Counted from the stretch's first letter, positions 1 to 8,350 are shown. The stretch: 47,243 nucleotides of DNA from Saprospiraceae bacterium (GCA_022448945.1 JAKVCV010000026.1:1-47243); one strand, 5' to 3'. Numbers and translations: made by a program. The notes: generated from the sequence alone by a model not told the origin.

Positions 1-1115
1 GTGATTATTTATTTATGTCAGAAAATGGATATGGTGAGATCTTAGTTGGAAAAACAGGAAATATCGGGATAGGTGATGCATCACCTGACGGGAAGCTTGA
101 AGTACGACAAACTGCAGCAGCAGATATCTTTAATCTTTATGATAACACTACAAATGTGTTTACAGTTCAGGATGGAGGTAATGTTGGTATAGGAGATGCT
201 GCCCCCTTTCAAAAAATGGAAATAAAAGGAGGAACTTCAACCTGGGATTTAGGAGGGAATGCGACAGATGTTGATAATTTGTATCTAGAGGATCTTTCAG
301 CGGCAGATGGAATAGATGCGATCGGTGGTTCTATATCTTTTTCAGGCGCAGGGAATGGAGGAGGAGGAGTGGCAAGAAGACATGCTGCAATTGCAGGCAT
401 ACAAACAAGTACGGACAACGATCATGTAGGCCTTGCATTTTTTACCCATAATAATGCAACTAATACCGGAGACATGCAGGAGTCTATGAGAATAACACAT
501 AACGGTAGAGTTCAGATCAATGGAACTACAGATGCCTCTGGAATTGCAAATACAGGAGTTTTGGAAATTGCAAATAGCCTGAGATTAGATGACAATGAAA
601 TCATAACTAATACAAATACAGTGCTCTATATAAATCATAACAATAATGGTGATGTTTATTTTGATGATGGGACATTAATGGTCGATGCAAGTGCTAACGA
701 GGTTGGTATTGGTGCCAACACCCCAGACGGCAAGCTGGAAGTAAGGCAAACGGATACTGCAGATATTTTCAATCTTTATGATGACACTACAAATGTTTTA
801 ACAGTTAGGGATGGCGGTAATGTGGGTATTGGAACAAATGCTCCCTCAGCCACCCTTCACGTAAAAGGAGAAGGCACGTCAAATAGTACAACATCCTTTC
901 TGGTAGAAGATAGTGCTGGTGATGATTTAGTCACCGTTAAAGATGATGGCAATGTAGGTATTAAAGGTGATCTAAAAATAAATGGGACTCAGGTTTTAAC
1001 AGTCCAACAGGCCCTAATTCCTGACTTACTTATCACGGCTTCATTGGGTGATGTAATTACTAAAGTTAATCAGATACTAGCTATGTTGCGTACTCATGGG
1101 CTTATTGGTACCTAA
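1..1115 (+). CDS. Tail-fibre/adhesin-type repeat protein, possibly 5'-truncated
   Basis: The protein is built from collagen-like and beta-rich fibre modules with the motif GN(V/I)GIG..P..KLEV, which is typical of phage and injection-system fibres in Bacteroidota. The first ATG is at 15, but the frame is open to base 1 with no stop, so the real start may lie outside the window. From the ATG it has 366 residues. Two near-identical blocks (bases 84-207 and 723-846) flank a unique Gly-rich middle part. The C-terminus holds a short segment (DLKINGTQVLT, ending MLRTHGLIGT) that is duplicated downstream at 1375-1524. It carries no S74 chaperone domain of its own, but a remnant of one lies just downstream. 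It may be a receptor-binding fibre of the injection system at 13917-28587, whose own fibre uses the same repeat motif. The fibre class is fairly sure; the link to that system is inference. Confidence 0.7.
   Translation, partial: DYLFMSENGYGEILVGKTGNIGIGDASPDGKLEVRQTAAADIFNLYDNTTNVFTVQDGGNVGIGDAAPFQKMEIKGGTSTWDLGGNATDVDNLYLEDLSAADGIDAIGGSISFSGAGNGGGGVARRHAAIAGIQTSTDNDHVGLAFFTHNNATNTGDMQESMRITHNGRVQINGTTDASGIANTGVLEIANSLRLDDNEIITNTNTVLYINHNNNGDVYFDDGTLMVDASANEVGIGANTPDGKLEVRQTDTADIFNLYDDTTNVLTVRDGGNVGIGTNAPSATLHVKGEGTSNSTTSFLVEDSAGDDLVTVKDDGNVGIKGDLKINGTQVLTVQQALIPDLLITASLGDVITKVNQILAMLRTHGLIGT
84..846 (+). repeat. Internal direct duplication in the fibre gene (84-207 and 723-846)
   Basis: Two blocks of about 124 bp encode the nearly identical segment PDGKLEVRQT..ADIF followed by NLYD(N/D)TTNV and a GGNVGIG turn. 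The DNA is also clearly similar, with mostly third-position differences, so this is a duplication rather than convergent fibre sequence. Confidence 0.75.
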
Positions 1116-1162
1116 ATTCAATTATAGTAATATCATTTATTCATTTCGTTTTTACTATTTGA

Positions 1163-1348
1163 AAGTACTTGGGTCTTAGCGACTATGCAGGTTTGAAAAC
1201 AGATGTGTCTCCATTTAGTGATGGTTTGAATGTTTTGATGGCAATTAAACCGGTTTGGTTTAGATATAATGGCGAAGCCAGAATGCCTGCTGATGAAAAA
1301 GGTGTTGGGACAATTGCACAGGAACTACAACGCCATTGTCCAAATTAG
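1163..1348 (+). pseudogene. Remnant of an S74-type (endosialidase chaperone) fibre C-terminus
   Basis: An open stretch of about 61 codons with no good start encodes a segment containing DYAGLKTDVSPFSDGLN, IKPVWFRYNGEA and VGTIAQELQ. This pattern (sheet, then hydrophobic 'FRYNG', then 'G.IAQEL') is typical of the intramolecular chaperone of Bacteroidota fibre proteins of peptidase family S74. It begins after an in-frame stop at 1160-1162 and ends at a TAG at 1346-1348, far short of a complete chaperone domain (normally over 100 residues). It is therefore a broken piece. The family assignment is from memory of the motif. Confidence 0.6.
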
Positions 1349-1524
1349 ACGTTAATGGTGTTCTGAACTGCCAAGACTTAAAAATAAATCGGACTATGGT
1401 TTTAACAAACCAAAAGCCCCCAATTTCTGACTTAGCGAGCGGGGCTTCATTGGGTGATGTAAGATTTAAAGTTAATGAGATACTAGATATGTTGCGTACT
1501 CATCGGATTATTTATCAACAATAG
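1336..1524 (+). pseudogene. Duplicated C-terminal fragment of the fibre gene
   Basis: This frame (possible TTG start at 1336, 62 codons) overlaps the preceding S74 remnant in another reading frame. It encodes SKLDVNGVLNCQDLKINRT, then ASLGDV and MLRTHRIIYQQ. Bases 1375-1524 parallel 969-1115, the 3' end of the complete fibre gene, in both protein and DNA. It looks like the tail of a second fibre gene whose body was deleted, with the deletion joint in the 1320-1350 region. Expression as a 62-residue peptide is possible but unlikely to be functional. Confidence 0.6.
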
Positions 1525-1540
1525 GAATATTCGAATACTA

Positions 1541-1780
1541 TTAATGTGAGGGATTGATCTTGGATTTGATACTGTTTATAAGTGTTGGAGAAACACTGTG
1601 TCTACTTACTTTTTTTCTAAGAAACTCTCGAAAGGATTTTTCGTTCTGGAGTTTTGCTAATTGCTCGGGAGAGTTTTTTATATCTGTCATAAATTCGCTT
1701 GCTTCTTCATTTGAGAGTGCTCCGTCAAGATACATTGCTAATCTTCTTTGGAATTCTTCCTGATTGCCCGTTGGTTTCAT
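1541..1780 (-). CDS. Small anti-sigma-factor-like protein lacking zinc ligands
   Basis: This 79-residue protein lies 84 bp downstream of the ECF sigma factor gene on the same strand, the usual place of its anti-sigma partner. The core YLDGALSNEEASEF, followed by a helix ending KSFREFLRKKV, resembles the short cytosolic anti-sigma proteins of Bacteroidota, in which an HxxxCxxC zinc site is normal. Here there is no cysteine at all, so it cannot act as a redox-sensing zinc anti-sigma. It has no membrane segment. Its role as a sigma-binding regulator is inferred from position and fold-like similarity. Confidence 0.6.
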   Translation of the reverse strand: MKPTGNQEEFQRRLAMYLDGALSNEEASEFMTDIKNSPEQLAKLQNEKSFREFLRKKVSRHSVSPTLINSIKSKINPSH

Positions 1781-1864
1781 AATTCTTTAATTTTAAAAAT
1801 AAATTAGATCTTGATTTAACAGTAAGACAAAAACCTGTTCTGCGATAGCTTTTTCTTGTATTTT

Positions 1865-2494
1865 TTATTTTTTATTTCGCTTATCTTTATACCCCATTGT
1901 TTTGGCATAAGTACTTAACCGCTCTTTAAGCATGTTTCTTGCACGATGTAATCGGGAACGAACTGTGCCTATTGGAATGGCAATTATCTTTGAAATCTCT
2001 TCATAGGTAAATCCTTCTATGTCACAAAGCAAAATAACTGTTCGAAAGTCTATGGGCAGTGCATTAATGGCATTAGTAACCTCGTCACCCATCATGTTCT
2101 GAAAAATCTCTTCTCTTAGATCATAGAAGTCTACGTAACTTGCATCTTCACTATCATGGTAAGAGACAATGTCTTCGTAATCAACCTTAGTTGGGCGTTT
2201 GCTTTTTTTGCGATAATCATTAATAAAGGCATTCTTCAATATCTTAAACAACCAAGCCTTTGCATTAGTTCCTTGAATGTATTTATCTATAAATCTAAAT
2301 GCTTTTAAATATGTTTCCTGAACCAAATCATTAGCATCATCTTCGTTATAACAAAGGTGGAAAGCAAAATTGTATAATGCATCTATTTGAGGAAGTAACT
2401 CGTCATTGAACACTGCAACCTGTTCAGGAGTAGCAGTTGGCTTTTGCTCATCATTGTGAATTTCTTCTCCAGTATGTTCCTTGTCCTTTTTCAC
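1865..2494 (-). CDS. ECF-type RNA polymerase sigma factor
   Basis: This 209-residue protein directs RNA polymerase to a dedicated promoter set. Region 2 spans about residues 33-98, with the DLVQETYLKAFRF helix and the WLFKILKN.F.NDYRK segment that contacts the -10 element. Region 4 spans about 140-192, with LPIDFRTVILL and a helix-turn-helix at YEEISKIIAIPIGTVRSRL that reads the -35. No sigma region 3 or 1.1 is present, as expected for ECF (group 4) factors. The first 25 residues are a charged, probably disordered extension. The gene lies upstream of a small anti-sigma-like gene (1541-1780) and 178 bp downstream of lutB. Its stimulus cannot be told from the sequence. Confidence 0.92.
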   Translation of the reverse strand: MKKDKEHTGEEIHNDEQKPTATPEQVAVFNDELLPQIDALYNFAFHLCYNEDDANDLVQETYLKAFRFIDKYIQGTNAKAWLFKILKNAFINDYRKKSKRPTKVDYEDIVSYHDSEDASYVDFYDLREEIFQNMMGDEVTNAINALPIDFRTVILLCDIEGFTYEEISKIIAIPIGTVRSRLHRARNMLKERLSTYAKTMGYKDKRNKK

Positions 2495-2672
2495 TAATGA
2501 AAGTAATTTAGCGTGATTGCAGATATTTAGGTTTTGTTGTTGACAGATTTATAGCACCTAAATGACATTCTAAAGGTCAAAAATAAGATTTTTTTTATAT
2601 TAATTATATTAAAAGTAGATTGAAGGGAGGATAATTGCAAATTTATAGTAGCGGACTTATTGAGCGAAACTA

Positions 2673-4052
2673 TTATATTTTCCCCTTTTCCCAAAGTTGA
2701 TTGAAGCTGTTGCGAGGGAATTTGGGTAGAACACGGCGTTCTCCCCATTGTTTTTCTAAATATAGTTTTCTAAACACATTTTTACTAAACGCAGGGGCAT
2801 TCATTAATTTTCTGTTTAACATTGCTTTTTTCCAAATCTGCCACATCCATTTTTCTGATGAAGGTCTTAGATTTTCAGCTTCTTCATACGATCTGTTATA
2901 TAATAACAATTGGTGTATATTGATGTTTACAGGGCAATTTTCTGTACAGCTACCGCAAAGTGGCGATGCATGACTCAGATGCGCATAGTCTTCAAAGCTG
3001 TTAATATGTAAATGAGGACTCACAACCGCTCCAATTGGACCACTGTATGGACTATCATAGCTGTGCCCGCCAATATTTTTATATACGGGACAATTGTTGA
3101 GGCAGGAGCCACAACGAATGCAATACAAAGATTCTCTCATGTGCTCATCTGCAAGAATTTCACTGCGCCCATTATCTAACAAAATTACATACATATCTTC
3201 AGGTCCATCAGGCTCACCCGCTTGCCGTGGACCACTTAGTATCGTGTTGTATGCCGTTAAATTTTGTCCTGTACCATAGGTTGCAAGTAGAGGCAGAAAC
3301 AAATCTAGATCTTCTATAGAAGGAATCATTTTTTCAATACCTACAACAGCAATATGAGTGCGAGGCATCGTTGTAGTAAGGCGTGCATTCCCTTCGTTTT
3401 CTACCAATACTACTGATCCTGTGTCAGCAAGTAAAAAGTTGCCACCTGAGATTCCAACGTCTGCAGAAGCAAATCTTTTACGTAAATGACGCCTAACGAA
3501 TGCAGTTAATTGCTCAGGTGAAGCATCTTTTGCAGTGCCATATTTTTTGTTGAACAAATCCGCAACATCTTCTTTTGATAAATGCATTGCTGGTGTTACA
3601 ATATGATATGGAGCTTCACCTTTTGTTTGCACAATAAATTCACCAAGATCCGTTTCTATAACTTCGATTTTCTGTTCTTTAAGAAATGGATTAAGTGCTA
3701 TCTCTTCAGTAATCATGGATTTCGATTTAACAACTGCCTTTGCAGCTTTTTGTCTCAAAATCTTGAGAATCGCATTCTGAGCCTGCTCAATGTTTTCAGC
3801 CCATATCACTTTGCCACCACGTGCTTTAAAATTTTTCTCAAACTCTTCCAGCAATTCAGGCAGTTTTTGCATTGTAAATGCTTTGATGTTTTTTGCAGTT
3901 TCCCGAGCGGCTTTAAGGTCTTTGAATTGTTTTTTTCCGGATGCAACTTTTTCATGGTATTTAACCATGTTGGTGTTGATCCTTTTTCGGTGTTCTTTAG
4001 AAAAAGCTTTTTCTTCAGATTTTTCCAGAAATGTGGCCAGAGGCTTTTTCAT
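2673..4052 (-). CDS. lutB: LutB-type L-lactate utilisation iron-sulfur protein
   Basis: LutB is the iron-sulfur subunit of the LutABC complex that oxidises L-lactate to pyruvate in the cytoplasm. The 459 residues hold an N-terminal helical part, a LUD domain (about 65-300, with SGGNFLLADTGSVVLVENEGN) and a C-terminal ferredoxin-like part. That part has two cysteine clusters: C311, C314, C317 and C321 (CIRCGSCLNNCPVY), and C366, C369 and C373 (CGSCTENCPV). The length matches the family. Neither lutA nor lutC is adjacent: downstream is the sigma factor and upstream the divergent M16 protease. The partners must be encoded elsewhere, or the protein works with another LUD protein. Confidence 0.9.
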   Translation of the reverse strand: MKKPLATFLEKSEEKAFSKEHRKRINTNMVKYHEKVASGKKQFKDLKAARETAKNIKAFTMQKLPELLEEFEKNFKARGGKVIWAENIEQAQNAILKILRQKAAKAVVKSKSMITEEIALNPFLKEQKIEVIETDLGEFIVQTKGEAPYHIVTPAMHLSKEDVADLFNKKYGTAKDASPEQLTAFVRRHLRKRFASADVGISGGNFLLADTGSVVLVENEGNARLTTTMPRTHIAVVGIEKMIPSIEDLDLFLPLLATYGTGQNLTAYNTILSGPRQAGEPDGPEDMYVILLDNGRSEILADEHMRESLYCIRCGSCLNNCPVYKNIGGHSYDSPYSGPIGAVVSPHLHINSFEDYAHLSHASPLCGSCTENCPVNINIHQLLLYNRSYEEAENLRPSSEKWMWQIWKKAMLNRKLMNAPAFSKNVFRKLYLEKQWGERRVLPKFPRNSFNQLWEKGKI

Positions 4053-4268
4053 AGGGTTGGTGTTGCTAGTGTGTTTTGGGTAACTATATGGGGTTTGATT
4101 TATTTACTAAGATAGAATTAAACTATACTATTTCAGGATTTTCAATTTTTCTATATATTATTTTGTAGTTTTTTGTGTTTTAGGATTTACTTATTAAAGT
4201 TATGATATTTTTGATTAATTTTGCAATCCTCTGGTTTATTTACACTTGATAAGTGTTAAATTATGTGC

Positions 4269-4282
4269 TTTAACCGGTTAAA
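4269..4282. promoter_or_regulatory. Perfect 14-bp palindrome upstream of the M16 protease gene
   Basis: TTTAACCGGTTAAA is a perfect inverted repeat centred about 21 bp before the ATG at 4297, in the divergent lutB/M16 intergenic region. Its size and position fit an operator for a dimeric regulator overlapping the leader. No regulator is known for it, and chance occurrence is possible. Confidence 0.3.
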
Positions 4283-4296
4283 TTTATTTTGTTTTC

Positions 4297-5577
4297 ATGA
4301 TAAAATTCGAAAGATTCAAATTGCAGAATGGCCTGAAGTTGTTGGTTCATCAAGATCTTACTACTCCTTTGGTTTCCGTATGCATGACATATAATGTTGG
4401 CACAAAAGACGAGAAAGAGGGTAAAACAGGATTTGCACACTTGTTCGAACATTTAATGTTTGGAGGTTCAAAAAATGCACCTAATTTTGATAATTTTATT
4501 CAGCAATCGGGGGGCGAAAATAATGCTTTTACAAATCAGGACCTAACAGTTTATTATGAGTATTTACCATATCAGAATCTCGAAATAGCATTATGGCTTG
4601 AAGCTGATAGAATGTTGCAACTCAATTTGGATGAAAAAACTTTGGCAAAAGAACGTAAGGTAGTCGTCGAAGAATTCAAGGAAAGTTGCCTCAATGAACC
4701 TTATGGAGATATTTGGCACCTTATTGGTCCTATGGCTTACAAAAAACACCCATATAGAGTTCCTACCATTGGAGCAATGCCAGAACATATTGAAAATGCC
4801 GCTTTGGAAGATGTTGTTGATTTTTTTAATCGCTACTATTGTCCGAATAATGCCGTATTAAGCGTCTCTGGCAATGTGCAGCCCGGGGAAGTGTTTGAAC
4901 TGACAAAAAAATGGTTTGAGGAGATCGAAAGAGGACCAGAATTAAAAAAAGAGAAACATAAAGAACCTGTACAAAGGCTTAAACGTCACCTTACTGTTGA
5001 GGCAGATGTTCCCCTAAATGCAATATATCTTGTCTTTCATTCTGCGGAACGTAAGAGCAATAATTATTACATAGATGATTTTATCACAGATATTCTTGCC
5101 GAAGGTGACGCTTCTCAATTGTATAAAAACCTTGTAAAAGATCAAGAACTTTTTGCTACAATAGATGCTTATATAACAGGGTCTATAGATAGTGGCTTAT
5201 TGGTCTTGGAAGGTAAATTGTCTGATGGAGTAAGCTATGAGGATGCTGAAAAAGCAATATGGAATGAACTCACGTTTCTAAAGAATACCTTGTTGGACAA
5301 TCTTATTGTGGAAAAGTGCCAAAATCGGATAGAAAATAATATAGAATTCACTGAAATGAATAATTTGCACAATGCCATCAATCTGGCTTATTATGAAATT
5401 TTGGGAGATGCAAATTTGTTAAATCAGGAAAAAGAGAAATATAATGCTATTACTGCTATTGATATACAGCAAAGAGCACAGGATTTGTTTCGGGAAACGG
5501 CTTGCTCAACCCTTTATTATAAGGCAAAGAAACAACCATTAATAGCAGAAACAAGTAGTGCGGAGTCTAAGCAATAA
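4297..5577 (+). CDS. M16 family zinc metalloprotease
   Basis: This is a 426-residue peptidase of the pitrilysin/mitochondrial-processing-peptidase family. The inverted zinc motif HxxEH is intact (H48, E51, H52 in AHLFEHLMFGG), and the downstream acidic cluster ERKVVVEEF supplies the third ligand (E126 by alignment with pitrilysin; E119 is the second conserved Glu). A second M16 C-like half occupies about residues 175-400 (NAVLSVSGNVQPGEVF and following). No signal peptide is evident, so it may act in the cytoplasm; M16 enzymes in this phylum are often exported, so an upstream start should be kept in mind. Many Bacteroidota carry two adjacent M16 genes (active and inactive halves), but here there is only one. 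The substrate is unknown. Confidence 0.9.
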   Translation: MIKFERFKLQNGLKLLVHQDLTTPLVSVCMTYNVGTKDEKEGKTGFAHLFEHLMFGGSKNAPNFDNFIQQSGGENNAFTNQDLTVYYEYLPYQNLEIALWLEADRMLQLNLDEKTLAKERKVVVEEFKESCLNEPYGDIWHLIGPMAYKKHPYRVPTIGAMPEHIENAALEDVVDFFNRYYCPNNAVLSVSGNVQPGEVFELTKKWFEEIERGPELKKEKHKEPVQRLKRHLTVEADVPLNAIYLVFHSAERKSNNYYIDDFITDILAEGDASQLYKNLVKDQELFATIDAYITGSIDSGLLVLEGKLSDGVSYEDAEKAIWNELTFLKNTLLDNLIVEKCQNRIENNIEFTEMNNLHNAINLAYYEILGDANLLNQEKEKYNAITAIDIQQRAQDLFRETACSTLYYKAKKQPLIAETSSAESKQ

Positions 5578-5620
5578 ACCTTTTGTAATCAAACAGGTCT
5601 AAAGAGTCAATAAAATATCG

Positions 5621-5628
5621 TATATTTG
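5621..5628 (+). promoter_or_regulatory. Candidate Bacteroidota -7 box before tatA
   Basis: TATATTTG matches the TAnnTTTG -7 consensus of the major Bacteroidota sigma factor and lies about 75 bp before the tatA ATG. No TTTG-type -33 box is seen at the usual spacing, so support is weak. Confidence 0.3.
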
Positions 5629-5702
5629 CTTAAGACATTTGCTATCATTATTCAGTATTGTCTTTATATTTCAGGAGAATTAATAAATTAATACCAATAG
5701 TT

Positions 5703-5933
5703 ATGAATACATTGTTTTTGATAAATTTTTTAGGACCCGAAATGATCCTCATCTTTTTTGTGATTCTGTTACTTTTTGGTGGCAAGAAAATCCCTGAATT
5801 AATGAGAGGAATGGGTAAGGGTGTCCGTGAATTTAATGATGCCCGGGAATCTGTAGCTAAAGAATTCAAAGAGGGGATGAAAGAAGCTGATAAAGAGAAA
5901 ATTAAGATTGATGATGAAACTAAATCTTCTTGA
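5703..5933 (+). CDS. tatA: TatA/TatE-type twin-arginine translocase subunit
   Basis: TatA forms the pore of the twin-arginine pathway, which moves folded proteins across the inner membrane. The 76-residue product has a short N-terminal part, one membrane helix (about residues 8-26, [17 protein letters not shown]), the conserved hinge [16 protein letters not shown] and an amphipathic then charged C-terminal tail, the standard TatA layout. I chose the ATG at 5703; a TTG 45 bp upstream in the same frame would add an unusual charged leader. TatC is not nearby, which is common in this phylum. Confidence 0.88.
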   Translation: MNTLFLINFLGPEMILIFFVILLLFGGKKIPELMRGMGKGVREFNDARESVAKEFKEGMKEADKEKIKIDDETKSS

Positions 5934-6019
5934 TTTTTTAGTTTCACTTTCAAAATATTTGGGCTCTATTACAAGTGTTTTTAGGGTAAGGTTTATGCTG
6001 TTTCCCTCCGCCCATAACT

Positions 6020-6070
6020 AGACTGGATAGCGATTTACAATAACTTTGAATTGCTATTCAGTCTTGTTTT
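6020..6070 (+). terminator. Probable rho-independent terminator after tatA
   Basis: A 12-bp stem (AGACTGGATAGC at 6020-6031 against GCTATTCAGTCT at 6053-6064, one G-T pair) with a 21-nt loop is followed by a T-rich tract. It lies in the 379-bp tatA/transglycosylase intergenic region. The rest of that region (to 6312) shows no further gene or clear signal. Confidence 0.55.
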
Positions 6071-6312
6071 TTGGAAAAAAGCAATATTTTTAGTACTTTG
6101 AATGTTACTTATATGTGTTTCTTTACTAATCTGAGGACATAACGAATTAAAAGTTTGGGTAGCACATATTACTAAGTAAGTTTTTTATATTGAGGGATAA
6201 ACCTTAATATATATTAGTTTTATGTGGCGCTTTTCTATCATTAGAGGATTCTTGAAGATCTCGCGCTAGTAAAATAAATAACTCAAAAATAAATGCTCCT
6301 AATTACTAACCG

Positions 6313-7971
6313 ATGAATTTGAAGCTTAATTTTTTAAAGTTAGCATTGTTAAACTTTGTACTATTTTTCTTTTTTGGGTTTGCAAGTGCAATTGTTCCCA
6401 ATACCATTCCCGAATTTGATGATCATTTAAGTGAATTGCTGGTCGGTCGTTCGGGGAGTATTTTGAATGATTTTTTTCTTGACCCGGATTTTCCCATTTT
6501 TCCTGATGCGCATTATAAAGCAAGGTTACTGGAAATTTCGGGAGCTATTCAATACAGGTGGACAGCAGATATTAAGAATCATATCATTCATCGTACAGAA
6601 CGATATAGAAGTGCTACTGAGCGCACATTGGGACTAAGCGAGATGTATTTTCCTGTTTTTGAAGAGTATTTGGCAAAGTATAATATTCCACACCATTTGA
6701 AATATCTGCCAATAGTAGAATCTAACTTAAATGCTGTCGCCAGATCGCATGCTTCGGCAGTTGGGCTTTGGCAATTTATTCCTGGAACAGGTAGGTTATA
6801 TGGTTTGAAAGTTGCCTCATATCTAGATGAGCGTAGTGATACCCATAAAGCTTCCAATGCAGCTGCAAAAATGTTGTCTCAATTATTTCAACGTTACAAT
6901 GATTGGCCTCTTGCACTTGCAGCCTACAATTGTGGCCCTGGGCGCGTGGATAAATATGTCAAGGGAACCAATAAGGATTTTTGGGATATTCGACATTTGT
7001 TGCCAAGAGAAACACAGATGTATGTTCCTTATTTTATGGCTGTAGTCTACTCCTATGAATTTCATCATCTACATGAGTTGAAGCCACGGCGCTTATCTAC
7101 AGATTTGATTCTTACCGATACTATACATTTGCAACCAGGATACAAATCGTTATCTCATTTAAGTAGTAAGTATAAAATAGGGAAGGATACACTTAAATTA
7201 TTAAATCCAGGTTATGTAAAGAATTATGTGCCTTCGAGTTCAGTATCCAGTATTTTAGTCTTACCTGTTCGTATTATATCAAAACTAAGGAATTATGAAC
7301 ATCATTATAATGTTATGATGTCAACTGAAGCTGAAAATCCTATCAAATGTATCCGTAGAGTTAATTCAGAAAAAGAATTGCAGTTCTTAATGAAAGCACA
7401 TAGGTTTACAAGACATGATCTGTTATACTGGAATGACCTACCAAAGAACTATAAAGTCTCGGAAGGGGATGTCATTGCAGTAAGAAAATATTATGCTCCT
7501 AAGCATACTCGAAAGGAAAAAAAAGAACGCAAATTGGTTAAAGGGATTGTAATGCCTTCACTCAAGGTAGTAGGTTTCAGCTCAGCAAGTCAGAAAGCTC
7601 AAACAACACCAGTTTATGTTAATGTTAATATTCATAAATTATGCGACAGGGTCTCGCCCTTAGTAGTAGCTTCTGTTGCAAAAGAGTATTCAATTGGAAT
7701 GGTTGCTGGCTCAGATTCACATGAATCTAATAATTCTACGAATAAGAATATTGTAGTTCAAAAGGCACAAAAAACGGAAATTGTTGACCAAGTATCTAAA
7801 AACCGAAGTCGAGGAAGACGGTTGAGAACACAGCGTATTTCCTCATCAAGAAATAGTGCCGCTCCAAGCGGATCTTACGAATACCCTAAGCCTCAAATAT
7901 TGGCTGTAAAACCAACCTCCAATGTAAATAAAAGAAAATCTAATAGAGAGCCTGAAACTAAAAAAAACTGA
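6313..7971 (+). CDS. MltD-like membrane-bound lytic transglycosylase, frameshifted near 3' end
   Basis: This enzyme cleaves the MurNAc-GlcNAc bond of peptidoglycan with formation of a 1,6-anhydro end. It has 552 residues in this frame. There is an N-terminal hydrophobic export signal (about 8-28). The GH23/SLT catalytic domain spans about 110-225, with catalytic E136 in YLPIVESNLN, GLWQFIPGTGR and ALAAYNCGPGRV. LysM-like units follow (about 275-320 and 340-395). The C-terminus from about 440 is Ser/Lys/Asn-rich and probably disordered. A run of eight A (7960-7967) precedes the stop. In the +1 frame the sequence stays open for another 80 codons to 8209, so the ancestral protein was probably longer. 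It is the first gene of a same-strand envelope block (to 13647) preceding the injection-system genes. Confidence 0.9.
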   Translation: MNLKLNFLKLALLNFVLFFFFGFASAIVPNTIPEFDDHLSELLVGRSGSILNDFFLDPDFPIFPDAHYKARLLEISGAIQYRWTADIKNHIIHRTERYRSATERTLGLSEMYFPVFEEYLAKYNIPHHLKYLPIVESNLNAVARSHASAVGLWQFIPGTGRLYGLKVASYLDERSDTHKASNAAAKMLSQLFQRYNDWPLALAAYNCGPGRVDKYVKGTNKDFWDIRHLLPRETQMYVPYFMAVVYSYEFHHLHELKPRRLSTDLILTDTIHLQPGYKSLSHLSSKYKIGKDTLKLLNPGYVKNYVPSSSVSSILVLPVRIISKLRNYEHHYNVMMSTEAENPIKCIRRVNSEKELQFLMKAHRFTRHDLLYWNDLPKNYKVSEGDVIAVRKYYAPKHTRKEKKERKLVKGIVMPSLKVVGFSSASQKAQTTPVYVNVNIHKLCDRVSPLVVASVAKEYSIGMVAGSDSHESNNSTNKNIVVQKAQKTEIVDQVSKNRSRGRRLRTQRISSSRNSAAPSGSYEYPKPQILAVKPTSNVNKRKSNREPETKKN

Positions 7972-8209
7972 ATCAATAAGACCTTCAGATGTTCTAAAAG
8001 GGAGCAATGATAAAGTCTTTAATACTAACAAAACATCTGCTCAAAAAGTATCTCAGTTAAGCAATTCAATCCAATCAAAAGAACAGGCTTTCATTAGTGC
8101 AAAAGGTTATAATAAAACAAGTTATGAAGAATTATCGGCCTTGGCTACAATTAGAAAACAGGCCAAATTATTAAAAAATGAGCGTTTACAATCACACAAA
8201 CATAAATGA
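7967..8209 (+). pseudogene. Out-of-frame C-terminal extension of the lytic transglycosylase
   Basis: Directly after the A8 run, the +1 frame reads 80 codons without a stop. It is Ser/Lys/Asn-rich like the preceding tail and ends with a charged helix containing YEELSALATIRKQ and AKLLKNERLQ, before TGA at 8207-8209. It has no start codon or leader of its own. Loss of one A, or +1 slippage, would fuse it to the transglycosylase for a product of about 630 residues. It could be a true frameshift mutation, a phase-variable or slippage site, or a sequencing error in a homopolymer. Confidence 0.55.
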
Positions 8210-8330
8210 TGATTTAATTTAGCGCCACTTTGGGCTATATATATACAAATCATTCGTGGTAGGTAACAATTAACAACGCTCAACAATTAATAACTGTAAT
8301 ATCTATAATTAATAAATTCGATTTTTATTT

Positions 8331-8350
8331 ATTCTTTTAAAAAAAAGAAT
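8331..8350 (+). other. Hairpin in the intergenic region before the 343-aa gene
   Basis: ATTCTTTT (8331-8338) and AAAAGAAT (8343-8350) can pair around a 4-A loop, in the 224-bp spacer between the transglycosylase extension and the exported protein gene. No T-tract follows. The function is unknown. Confidence 0.3.

Noticed and set aside
2527-2748. Possible small gene at the 3' end of lutB, minus strand
   Set aside because: It overlaps lutB in another frame, has no conserved pattern and lies in an AT-rich leader of the sigma gene.
3582-4115. Plus-strand frame of 177 codons opposite lutB
   Set aside because: The sequence is Phe-rich nonsense typical of an antisense reading; the minus-strand lutB has full iron-sulfur motifs.
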